Notes: a model not told the origin generated them from the letters alone. Positions 1 through 5,447 are shown, counted from the stretch's first letter. The stretch is DNA of 5,583 nucleotides from a bacterium (GCA_017444165.1 JAFSXH010000165.1:1-5583), one strand, 5' to 3'. Made by a program: numbers and translations.

Positions 1-98
1 GGGGAGATGTGGTTTTCAATATCCTCTCCATCCAGCAAGCTATGTATGGCCATCCCCTGCGTATTATTTTCTACCAGGATGTAGAATTTTTTAGCCAT
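1..98 (-). CDS. DUF3343 protein, second copy, partial (C-terminus runs off the window)
   Basis: The first 32 codons of a small protein starting MAKKFYILVENNTQ. It is a paralogue of the complete gene at 1909-2172; the N-terminal 19 residues are identical and four of the next seven or so positions differ (S20, G24, E25, D26 here; H, E, K, G there). Family knowledge: DUF3343 proteins are about 80-90 residues and are described as putative sulfur/selenium carrier-like proteins found beside class V desulfurases and dehydratase-type reductases. The start codon overlaps the stop of the truncated dehydratase by 8 bp, exactly as in the intact copy, so it was once translationally coupled to it. Because the upstream gene has lost its 5' part and promoter, expression of this copy is doubtful. 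The remainder lies left of the window. Confidence 0.8.
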   Translation of the reverse strand, partial: MAKKFYILVENNTQGMAIHSLLDGEDIENHIS

Positions 99-440
99 TG
101 AGAATCTCGATAAAGGCTCCGATCCTAGTGCGCAACTGTTCGGTATCGGTGTAATCGGTCTCTAAGCTGAGTACGGGTACACCTTTGGCCTTGAGAGCCT
201 GGGAGACGGCGCGCTTCTCTGTGTCGTAGAGGCAACAGAACTTGAGACTGCAATCGATAACGCCATCGACTTGATACTCTTCGACCATGCGCAAAATATC
301 ATCGATACGCCCTCTGTTGGGGGTGAAGCAGGCGCAGTTCGTCTTCATGTAGCGTTCGGAAAGAGCCATAAACTGCTCATCCAAAGTCTCCTTCGTCTCG
401 TCCACCAAGTTTTCAAAGTAACGAGTACCAGTACACATCT
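91..440 (-). pseudogene. 5'-truncated 2-hydroxyacyl-CoA dehydratase-family gene (C-terminal 115 codons)
   Basis: The 115 residues, beginning MCTGTRYFENLVDE, match residues 308-424 of the intact dehydratase (2165-3439) with one substitution (T for S) and a two-residue deletion (DA missing from the DTDAEQL segment). It retains the CTGTRYF cysteine and the DCSLKFCCLY segment but lacks all N-terminal cluster motifs, so it cannot be an active enzyme. Homology to the intact copy extends only two bases beyond the ATG and stops at 440; an in-frame TAA lies a few codons further upstream and there is no ribosome binding site, so the ATG is simply methionine 308. About 34 of 342 aligned bases differ, nearly all synonymous, meaning the parent gene was under selection before it was broken. 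Confidence 0.85.
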
Positions 441-472
441 TATTTTTTTAGTCTATTTTTAGTGGTAAATTA

Positions 473-491
473 TTAACTAAAAAAAAGTTAA
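473..491. promoter_or_regulatory. Possible operator: inverted repeat upstream of the XRE gene
   Basis: TTAACT (473-478) and AGTTAA (486-491) form a perfect 6-bp inverted repeat with a 7-nt A-only spacer, about 10 bp upstream of the predicted -35 of the XRE gene. XRE regulators often bind such palindromes near their own promoter, so autoregulation is plausible. The surrounding sequence is extremely AT-rich, so chance is a real alternative. Confidence 0.25.
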
Positions 492-500
492 ATTTTATTG

Positions 501-528
501 TTGATTTTTGAAAAAATTTGTTTATAAT
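501..528 (+). promoter_or_regulatory. Predicted sigma-70/sigma-A promoter for the XRE-ImmA cassette
   Basis: TTGATT (501-506), a 16-bp spacer and a perfect TATAAT (523-528), followed by a leader of about 20 nt to the XRE start at 555. A ribosome binding site, GGAAG (542-546), sits 8 nt before the ATG. TTGTTG at 498-503 with a 19-bp spacer is an alternative -35. The cassette therefore carries its own promoter, pointing away from the truncated dehydratase. Confidence 0.6.
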
Positions 529-554
529 TTTAGATATGAAAGGAAGTTATTTTT

Positions 555-914
555 ATGTCTTATACGAAATTTGGTGAGATTTTACGTATTTTAAGGATAA
601 AACATCATGAAGTTATGGGAGATATGGCGAAAGTACTTGAAACCTCTTTGCCTTTCTTGTCTATGGTTGAAAATGGAAAAAAGAATGTTCCATCTGAGTG
701 GATAGATAAAATTACTGAACATTATGGTTTAACTCCAAATGAAGTTTGTGCTTTGAGAGAGGCTATGGAAGAATCTAGGACATGTTTTAAAATTAATGCT
801 GGAAGTGCAGGAGATACCCAAAGAAAGGTTGCTTTGAAATTTGCACGTTCTTTTGAAAAAATGGACGATGAAACTGCTAATAAAATTCTACAACTTCTAA
901 GTGGAAAGGGATAA
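555..914 (+). CDS. XRE-family helix-turn-helix transcriptional regulator
   Basis: A 119-residue protein. Residues about 6-60 form an XRE/HTH_3 (Cro/C1-type) DNA-binding domain; the turn and recognition helix fall around residues 24-42, with the typical FLSMVENGKK signature ending that helix. The remaining 60 residues are a helical tail (EKMDDETANKILQLLSG), probably for oligomerisation or contact with the partner. The start is supported by GGAAG 8 nt upstream and a good promoter. The next gene, an ImmA/IrrE peptidase, begins 10 nt after the stop; in the well-known ImmR-ImmA arrangement the peptidase cleaves or inactivates the XRE repressor, so this protein is probably a repressor of its own cassette (inference). 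Base composition is much more AT-rich than the flanking operon, which suggests acquisition by transfer. Confidence 0.9.
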   Translation: MSYTKFGEILRILRIKHHEVMGDMAKVLETSLPFLSMVENGKKNVPSEWIDKITEHYGLTPNEVCALREAMEESRTCFKINAGSAGDTQRKVALKFARSFEKMDDETANKILQLLSGKG

Positions 915-924
915 ATGATTAAAT

Positions 925-1431
925 ATGGATTATGTGACCAAAGCCACGAATAGAAGCGTTTTAAGAAGGCTGGCTATACGTTTCAGAAAAATATGTAAGG
1001 CCCCGTTAACTGGTTCTTTTCCTGTTTTAAATGCATTGGAAATTTTACCAGATATTTTTCCTGGAAGTGTGTATACTATTGTTGAAGATGATGAATTACC
1101 ACCTAAAACGATGGCACAGTGTGTTTTTAACGAATTTGGTGGGTTTACTGTAGAAATAAAAGAATCTGTCTATAAAGGAGCTTATGAACATAATGTTGGA
1201 GCACTTCGTGGATTTATTTGTCATGAGATGTGTCACGTATTTTTGTTCGAAGAAGGTTTTAAGCCTATAAAAGAAATCGAAGGCGTTTCTAAGAATGAAG
1301 TTCCAGCTTATCAGAGTGTGGAATGGCAAGCTAAAGCATTATGTGCAGAGGTTATGGTTCCTTATGAAGAAAGTAAGGGAATGAAGATAAAAGACATAGT
1401 CGAAAAATACCTGATTCAAATCATATACTGA
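925..1431 (+). CDS. ImmA/IrrE-family zinc metallo-endopeptidase, C-terminus probably altered
   Basis: A 168-residue protein with the zinc-metallopeptidase motif HEMCH at residues 100-104 (H100, E101, H104), preceded by a hydrophobic GFI stretch, and a downstream segment VEWQAKALCAEVMVP (residues 132-146) in which E133 is a plausible third zinc ligand. This is the ImmA/IrrE (COG2856) layout; such enzymes cleave an XRE repressor, and the XRE gene lies 10 nt upstream in the same operon. Start ATG at 925 follows AAAGGG at 905-910 at a rather long distance. Odd feature: the conserved-looking part ends at DIVEKY (157-162), followed by only six residues (LIQIIY) before the stop, where relatives usually continue with a further short helix. 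At this point another frame is open to 1619, so the native end was probably lost by a frameshift or a recombination junction. The catalytic core is intact and it may still be active. Confidence 0.9.
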   Translation: MDYVTKATNRSVLRRLAIRFRKICKAPLTGSFPVLNALEILPDIFPGSVYTIVEDDELPPKTMAQCVFNEFGGFTVEIKESVYKGAYEHNVGALRGFICHEMCHVFLFEEGFKPIKEIEGVSKNEVPAYQSVEWQAKALCAEVMVPYEESKGMKIKDIVEKYLIQIIY

Positions 1432-1619
1432 GATTAGAGATAGCTTATCATCCAGAGAACACGCTGGGTAAAGGAAAAATTCTCCATTATCATATATACG
1501 ATGAACGCTTTAGCAAAAATAGTTCTGGACCTTTCGGTAGAACTAGAGCTATAAGGATTACTAAAAAGTCCAAAATATATAAGAAATACAAAAGATTCTT
1601 TAAAGGGGTGAAAGTATGA
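1410..1619 (+). pseudogene. Out-of-frame 3' coding remnant (69 residues), toxin-tail-like
   Basis: Immediately after the point where the ImmA protein loses its family resemblance, the -1 frame is open for 69 codons. The frame has no stop back to 1374 and no ATG of its own. The peptide starts PDSNHILRLEIAYHPEN, contains an HYHIYD segment, and ends in a lysine-rich tail (KKYKRFFKGVKV). Its TGA stop overlaps the ATG of the next gene as ATGA, the classic sign of translational coupling, so it is likely the genuine 3' end of a gene. Short, basic, His-containing tails coupled to a small acidic protein recall toxin C-terminal domains with their immunity gene, but I do not recognise the family. Either a one-base deletion (a five-A run lies at 1403-1407) split a longer ImmA fusion, or recombination joined two broken genes. 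A sequencing error is also possible. Confidence 0.5.
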
Positions 1620-1900
1620 TTAATGGGTCAGTTAATGACTTTTTAGATGGTGTATATAATCTACAGGAATTGATCCATGTTTATCACGGTAAAAAGTACT
1701 TTTTGCAAGGTTATGGAAATTCCCAAAGAGGCGAAGGATATACCTTAGAGATGCAATTGTGGGAACCAGAAGAAAAGATGTTGTGGAGTTGCGTTAAGCA
1801 AGATCCTTTAGATTGTCGGGAAGAATATCTAAACACACGTTTATATGATGGAAAAACTTTTTGGGAAGCTGAAAAAGAAATAGAGTGGGTTGATTTCTAG
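1616..1900 (+). CDS. Small acidic protein of unknown function, candidate immunity protein
   Basis: A 94-residue protein with a strong ribosome binding site, AAGGGG (1603-1608), 7 nt before the ATG. The ATG overlaps the stop of the upstream open frame (ATGA), so the two were cotranslated. It begins MINGSVNDFLDGVYN and ends FWEAEKEIEWVDF: acidic, rich in aromatic residues (four Trp), with no signal peptide or membrane segment, consistent with a compact cytoplasmic alpha/beta domain. I do not recognise a named family. Size, charge and position directly after a basic toxin-like tail fit an immunity protein, but that is inference from context. It is AT-rich like the rest of the cassette. The stop lies only 8 nt from the convergent DUF3343 stop. 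Confidence 0.7.
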   Translation: MINGSVNDFLDGVYNLQELIHVYHGKKYFLQGYGNSQRGEGYTLEMQLWEPEEKMLWSCVKQDPLDCREEYLNTRLYDGKTFWEAEKEIEWVDF

Positions 1901-1908
1901 CAGTCCCA

Positions 1909-2172
1909 CTACATATATCGATCCCTTTTCGGCTCGAAAGGATCATCCAACGAGGCTATCTTTATGTACTTAGCCTCGTTTTCGTTTAGGCACGCTTGGG
2001 CCATTTCTAGACTAGCATGGGGCAGAAGGATCGACATACCGCAGGGGGCCTCATCGGTTAGGAGTCTGGGGGTAGGGGATATATGGTTCTCGATACCCTT
2101 TTCATCTAACAGGTGATGTATGGCCATTCCCTGCGTGTTGTTTTCTACCAATATGTAGAACTTTTTAGCCAT
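1909..2172 (-). CDS. DUF3343 protein (putative sulfur/selenium carrier-like), complete copy
   Basis: An 87-residue protein starting MAKKFYILVENNTQG and ending DDPFEPKRDRYM. An N-terminal beta strand (KFYILVEN), a helix over the HHLLDEKG region and a single cysteine in the EAPCGMSILL segment (C44) fit the DUF3343 family (PF11823). The cysteine is the obvious place to carry sulfur or selenium; relatives occur beside class V desulfurases, YedF/SelD-type selenium genes and dehydratase-type reductases. The start at 2172 is preferred over an ATG at 2220 because it aligns with the second copy at 98 and overlaps the dehydratase stop by 8 bp, giving translational coupling; only a weak GAG precedes it. 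It is the last gene of the operon. The function of carrying S or Se is a proposal from the family, not shown here. Confidence 0.87.
   Translation of the reverse strand: MAKKFYILVENNTQGMAIHHLLDEKGIENHISPTPRLLTDEAPCGMSILLPHASLEMAQACLNENEAKYIKIASLDDPFEPKRDRYM
1949..1987 (+). terminator. Rho-independent terminator for the cassette, inside the convergent DUF3343 gene
   Basis: A perfect 10-bp stem, AACGAGGCTA (1949-1958) with TAGCCTCGTT (1971-1980), encloses a 12-nt loop and is followed on the plus strand by TTCGTTT, so with the closing TT of the stem the tail is U-rich. It lies 48 nt after the stop at 1900. On the minus strand no T tract follows, so it should act on plus-strand transcripts only. 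A weaker, imperfect hairpin (1920-1944) lies just before it. Confidence 0.6.
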
Positions 2173-2520
2173 TGAGAATCTCGATAAAGGCTCCGATCCT
2201 GGTGCGCAGCTGTTCGGCATCGGTATCGGTATAATCGGTCTCTAAGCTGAGGACAGGTACGCCTTTGGCTTTGAGAGCCTGGGAGACGGCGCGTTTTTCT
2301 GTATCGTAGAGGCAACAGAACTTGAGACTGCAATCGATAACGCCATCGACTTGATACTCTTCGACCATGCGCAATATATCATCGATGCGCCCTCTATTGG
2401 GAGTGAAGCAGGCGCAATTGGTCTTCATGTAGCGTTCGGAGAGGGCCATGAATTGTTCGTCTAAGCTCTCTTTCGTCTCGTCAACTAAATTTTCAAAGTA
2501 GCGGGTTCCTGTGCACATCT
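2075..2520. repeat. Long direct repeat, right copy (inside the intact operon)
   Basis: Partner of 1-440. It covers the start of the complete DUF3343 gene and the last 117 codons of the intact dehydratase. It carries one extra ATCGGT-type unit near 2214-2228, which encodes the additional DA pair. Homology on the right ends in codon 307 of the dehydratase; from 2521 on, only the intact gene continues. Confidence 0.9.
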
Positions 2521-3439
2521 CTTCACAGACGACAGCCGCGCCGCTAGTCTCAATAATGTTGTGCAGTTTCCAGTTAGGTACGGCCAGAGGAGTGCCAGTT
2601 ACTAAGATCCTCTTAGTGCCTTCGGGAACGACGGATATACCCTTAGCTATGCGTTCTTCTAACTCATCGGCCAAACGGTTGCACATCTTGGCACAGCGTT
2701 CGGGATCATCGAAGAAGGATATTTGCATCATTAAGAGGGCATCGCGGCCAGAGATAGGCAGACACTTAGATTTGCGGCAGTTGTAGACTCTAGCTAAGGC
2801 TTTGCGCTTTTCGTTGATAATGTGGATGGCCTTATTTAAGTTTTCAACGGTGAGTTTATTGCCCGTGAACTCTTCCACTTTTTTAGCAAAAGTGGCGATC
2901 TCATCTTTCCACTTAATTATATCCTGAGGGCGTTTCATTTGCGGAACGTCCATGACGTAGAGAGGTACATCCTCGCCTAAAATTTCGTAAGCTTTCTTCT
3001 TACCATCGCAAGTAGTTTCACCGACATAAATATCGGCAATGCGGAAGAAGGGACAGGTCTTACCTAAGCGAGCTCCAACGGAAGCCTTAATCAACGGGCA
3101 GGTACTCTTGGACAGAACGGCCTCGCCGCCAGGGACCCAAAATTGGGAGCCGCCACAGAGACCCGTGACGATGCCATTAGCAGCTACAACAACTTCATCG
3201 GGTACGTAAACGCAGAAAGTACCGAAGACCTTGCGCCCTTTTTTCTGCTCCTCGATGAGTTCAGCGGGGCGAATGCCGTGTACTTCGGAGATAACCAAAT
3301 CCCAAAAATCCATAGACTTGGGGCGATTCTCCTGACTTAAAAAGACATCACCGACAGCGGAGGGTAAGACCTGACAGAGCATATCGTGCTGCTCCATATC
3401 CATACCCAGATCTTGCCACATCTTCTGATAATCGGACAT
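2165..3439 (-). CDS. 2-hydroxyacyl-CoA dehydratase-family protein, double-cubane-cluster reductase type
   Basis: A 424-residue cytoplasmic iron-sulfur enzyme of the HgdB/YjiM family (COG1775, PF06050). Seen: a TFCVYVPDEVV strand (75-85), LCGG (94-97), TCPLIKAS (113-120), KTCPFF (127-132), GETTCDGKKKAYE (140-152), VTGTP (280-284), EEMCTGTRYF (306-315), DCSLKFCCLY (369-378) and LETDYTDTDAEQLRTRI (399-415). The repeated TCP and ETTCDGKKK cysteines (C114, C129, C144) and later C309 and C375 are candidate cluster ligands. As a single-subunit member paired with one activase, it resembles the double-cubane [Fe8S9] proteins, whose ATP-driven reductase activity on small molecules is known for one member; the natural substrate is unknown. 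Start at 3439 is chosen because AAAGGAGG (3447-3454) precedes it at 7 nt; an upstream extension to 3478 would lie inside the desulfurase gene. It begins 1 nt after the desulfurase stop and overlaps DUF3343 by 8 bp. Confidence 0.92.
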   Translation of the reverse strand: MSDYQKMWQDLGMDMEQHDMLCQVLPSAVGDVFLSQENRPKSMDFWDLVISEVHGIRPAELIEEQKKGRKVFGTFCVYVPDEVVVAANGIVTGLCGGSQFWVPGGEAVLSKSTCPLIKASVGARLGKTCPFFRIADIYVGETTCDGKKKAYEILGEDVPLYVMDVPQMKRPQDIIKWKDEIATFAKKVEEFTGNKLTVENLNKAIHIINEKRKALARVYNCRKSKCLPISGRDALLMMQISFFDDPERCAKMCNRLADELEERIAKGISVVPEGTKRILVTGTPLAVPNWKLHNIIETSGAAVVCEEMCTGTRYFENLVDETKESLDEQFMALSERYMKTNCACFTPNRGRIDDILRMVEEYQVDGVIDCSLKFCCLYDTEKRAVSQALKAKGVPVLSLETDYTDTDAEQLRTRIGAFIEILNG

Positions 3440-3440
3440 T

Positions 3441-4586
3441 TTATATCCTCCTTTGACCGATCTCTTCAATAGCCTCAATGACTCTATCTATCTCATCTAG
3501 AGTATTGAAGTAAGAAAAACTAAATCGAACTGCCCCCTGTTGAGAGGTGTGCAAAGCTTTGTGCATTAAGGGAGCGCAGTGGGCCCCAGAACGGATGGCT
3601 ATTTGATAATCTTGAGCCAAAATGTCGGCTAGCAGTGCCGAGTCTATCTCCCCCAAATTTAAGGCCACCGTAGCCAGGTGTGGTTTTCTCTCCCAGTCTC
3701 CGTAAACCTTAATATCTTTTATACAGGAGATTTTTTTATAGAAATAATGAGCCAGCTCGTATTCATGCTTGTAGATCTCTTCTAAACCTATCTCGTTGAT
3801 AAAATCTAAAGACGCTGAGAGTCCAGCCAGACCGTGTCCATTGAGAGTACCCGCCTCTAAGTGTTCGGGATACTGTTGAGGTTGTTCTTGTGAATAAGAG
3901 GCAAATCCCGTACCGCCAACTTTCAAAGGCCTAACTGCCACTTCAGAATTGAGGCAGAGGAGGCCCGTACCCTGTGGACCCATGAGTCCCTTATGGCCGC
4001 TGCAGCAGAGTACATCTATACCTAATCTCTCCATATCGATAGGCAAGATACCCGCTGTCTGAGAGCCATCAACAACGAATAAAAGTCCTTTGCTCTTAGC
4101 CCAACGACCGATACTCTCTAAATCGGCCACATTGCCCGTCACATTAGAGGCGTGAGTGCAGATTATAGCTCTAGTTTCATCCTTAAAAAGTCCGTCTAAC
4201 TGACTAAGTTCTAAATTGCCCTTCCCATCCGTGCCAATAAAACTCAACTCAATGCCTTGTTCCTTTTGCAGACGATAGAGGGGGCGCAGAACGGAATTGT
4301 GTTCCCAAACTGTAGTTATAACGTGATCGCCAGGGTTAAATATTCCATTGATAGCTGTGTTCAGTGATTCCGTGGCATTACAAGTGAAGATCACCCGACA
4401 GGGATCGCCACAGTTAAAAAATTTGCTCACTTTCAGGCGCGTATTGTAGATAGATTCTGTGGCCAAGAGTGAGTTATTGTGACTTGAACGCGAAGAATTG
4501 CCCCAAGTCTGCATGGCTTCAGTTACAGCCTGGATCACACATTTAGGTTTAGGCAGAGTAGTTGCCGCGTTGTCTAAGTAGATCAT
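3441..4586 (-). CDS. Cysteine desulfurase-like class V aminotransferase (PLP-dependent)
   Basis: A 381-residue PLP enzyme. It begins with the classic MIYLDNAATTLPKP; TCNATESLN (68-76) contacts the cofactor phosphate, H145 lies in THASNVTG, D173 and Q176 in VVDGSQTAG bind PLP, and K199 in CSGHKGLMGPQGTG is the Schiff-base lysine. C337 in IRSGAHCAPLMHKAL is the likely persulfide cysteine, with the SufS-like (group II) motif. The overall pattern resembles the EF2568-like subfamily, often found beside selenium or anaerobic reductase genes. The expected reaction is removal of sulfur (or selenium) from cysteine or selenocysteine. The start overlaps the activase stop as ATGA, so translation is coupled; no clear ribosome binding site is seen. 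With DUF3343 in the same operon, a role in feeding sulfur or selenium to the iron-sulfur reductase is plausible but unproven. Confidence 0.93.
   Translation of the reverse strand: MIYLDNAATTLPKPKCVIQAVTEAMQTWGNSSRSSHNNSLLATESIYNTRLKVSKFFNCGDPCRVIFTCNATESLNTAINGIFNPGDHVITTVWEHNSVLRPLYRLQKEQGIELSFIGTDGKGNLELSQLDGLFKDETRAIICTHASNVTGNVADLESIGRWAKSKGLLFVVDGSQTAGILPIDMERLGIDVLCCSGHKGLMGPQGTGLLCLNSEVAVRPLKVGGTGFASYSQEQPQQYPEHLEAGTLNGHGLAGLSASLDFINEIGLEEIYKHEYELAHYFYKKISCIKDIKVYGDWERKPHLATVALNLGEIDSALLADILAQDYQIAIRSGAHCAPLMHKALHTSQQGAVRFSFSYFNTLDEIDRVIEAIEEIGQRRI
3447..3454 (-). promoter_or_regulatory. Ribosome binding site AAAGGAGG deciding the dehydratase start
   Basis: A near-perfect Shine-Dalgarno sequence 7 nt before the ATG at 3439. 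It is embedded in the last codons of the desulfurase gene (Q-R-R-I-stop read CAA AGG AGG ATA TAA), so the end of one protein is constrained by the start signal of the next. Confidence 0.85.
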
Positions 4587-5353
4587 AAGTTTAATGCTAG
4601 GAGGGCCGCTCCAATAGCACCAGCGTAGCGTCCATGAGGATGAGAGGCGATGGGAGTACGCAGTTCTTTAGAGAGGGCATTGAGAAGATACTGACTTTCA
4701 CTCAAGCCGCCCGTTAGGCAGAGAAAACTTCCAGGTGTGATCATTCGTTTGGCTTGAGAAGCGACTTTTTTTACAATAGAGTCGACTACTGCAAAAGCGA
4801 TGTTCTCTCTCTTCTCTCCTCGTCCAATTAGGCTTATTACTTCAGATTCGGCAAAGACGGTACACATCGAGCTTATAGAGGTATTGCCCCCTTGAGAGGC
4901 CAGATCGCAAAGTTGAGCAATGTCGACAGAGAGCGTCTTAGCCATAACCTCCAGAAAGCGGCCCGTGCCTGCGGAACACTTATCGTTCATGACAAAATCA
5001 TTGACTGCACCATCGAGGACTTGAATAATCTTTGTATCCTGTCCGCCAATATCAATAATTGTTAAATTAGGTTTACCGTAAACAAAAGCGGCCCCTTTAC
5101 CGTGACATGTGATCTCCGTTACGCACTTTTGAGCAAAGGGTACAGATACTCGGCCGTAACCTGTGGCAATTATCTTTGCCTCTGCTAGATCTATGCCCTT
5201 ATCCGCCAACTCTTGGCGCACCTGTTCGGCCGTCTCCGCTCCGTTCCAGCCTGTGGGCTTAAAGACTAGCTGAAGTAACTCTTTATTCTCGTTTATAACG
5301 GCCGTTTTAGTATATGTTGATCCTATGTCCAGGCCTATGAAGTGTTTAATCAT
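4583..5353 (-). CDS. 2-hydroxyacyl-CoA dehydratase activase (HgdC/YjiL-type ATPase)
   Basis: A 256-residue ASKHA-fold ATPase of the BadF/BadG/BcrA/BcrD family. Motifs in order: GLDIGSTYTKTAV (7-19, phosphate 1), IATGYGR (62-68), IDIGGQDTKII (100-110, phosphate 2), NDKCSAGTGRFLE (123-135) and SSMCTVFAESEVISLIGRG (161-179), LTGGLS (213-218). C126 and C164 are the two cysteines that in HgdC hold one [4Fe-4S] cluster between the two subunits of the homodimer. ATP hydrolysis lowers the cluster potential and passes a single electron to the partner dehydratase/reductase encoded two genes downstream. Start ATG at 5353 places the first beta strand right at the N-terminus as in relatives; no clear Shine-Dalgarno precedes it, and a TTG at 5392 would add 13 unsupported residues. 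It is the first gene of the operon. Confidence 0.94.
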   Translation of the reverse strand: MIKHFIGLDIGSTYTKTAVINENKELLQLVFKPTGWNGAETAEQVRQELADKGIDLAEAKIIATGYGRVSVPFAQKCVTEITCHGKGAAFVYGKPNLTIIDIGGQDTKIIQVLDGAVNDFVMNDKCSAGTGRFLEVMAKTLSVDIAQLCDLASQGGNTSISSMCTVFAESEVISLIGRGEKRENIAFAVVDSIVKKVASQAKRMITPGSFLCLTGGLSESQYLLNALSKELRTPIASHPHGRYAGAIGAALLALNL

Positions 5354-5368
5354 TACATAGCATATATA

Positions 5369-5391
5369 AGCATATTTGTGGTTGTTTAGCA
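5369..5391 (-). promoter_or_regulatory. Weak candidate promoter for the activase operon
   Basis: Reading the minus strand, TTGCTA (5391-5386) is followed after 18 nt by TATATA (about 5367-5362), about 9 nt before the ATG at 5353. If used, the transcript would be almost leaderless, which would fit the missing ribosome binding site. The -35 is poor, and the true promoter may lie further right. Confidence 0.25.
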
Positions 5392-5424
5392 AGATATATA
5401 ACGGTTTTTGCCTTGTGTGTTTTG

Positions 5425-5447
5425 GGCCTGTTTTGCGTTGACAGGCC
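5425..5447. repeat. Short hairpin, 7-bp stem
   Basis: GGCCTGT (5425-5431) and ACAGGCC (5441-5447) with a 9-nt loop, followed on the plus strand by TGTTTTTGTGTT. This could be a weak plus-strand terminator, but no plus-strand gene ends nearby. Confidence 0.3.

Larger units (their letters stand above)
1..440. repeat. Long direct repeat, left copy
   Basis: This segment aligns collinearly with 2075-2520 on the same strand, with a single 6-bp indel. The dehydratase part (99-440) is about 90% identical by hand count; the DUF3343 part (1-98) is visibly more diverged, near 80%. The repeat extends left beyond the window, and its right limit is sharp at 440. Confidence 0.9.

Noticed and set aside
271..462. 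Plus-strand frame of 63 codons over the left repeat
   Set aside because: Antisense to the dehydratase remnant; no promoter or ribosome binding site.
1096..1329. Minus-strand frame of 77 codons
   Set aside because: Antisense to the ImmA gene, including its HEMCH codons; AT-rich shadow frame.
1401..1413. Programmed -1 frameshift joining ImmA to the downstream frame
   Set aside because: There is only a five-A run, out of register for a canonical X XXY YYZ slippery heptamer, and no obvious stimulatory hairpin. A mutation or a recombination junction is simpler.
441..1908. Classical integrative element or transposon
   Set aside because: No integrase, transposase, terminal inverted repeats or tRNA-type attachment site could be found; the flanking duplication is a long coding segment instead.
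2145..2333. Minus-strand 62-codon frame rich in Arg and Gln
   Set aside because: It is an alternate frame of the dehydratase end, without independent evidence.
2511..2786. Plus-strand open frame of 91 codons
   Set aside because: It lies entirely antisense to the well-supported dehydratase gene; its composition mirrors that gene's codons.
3143..3340. Plus-strand open frame of 65 codons
   Set aside because: Antisense to the conserved N-terminal part of the dehydratase; no start signal.
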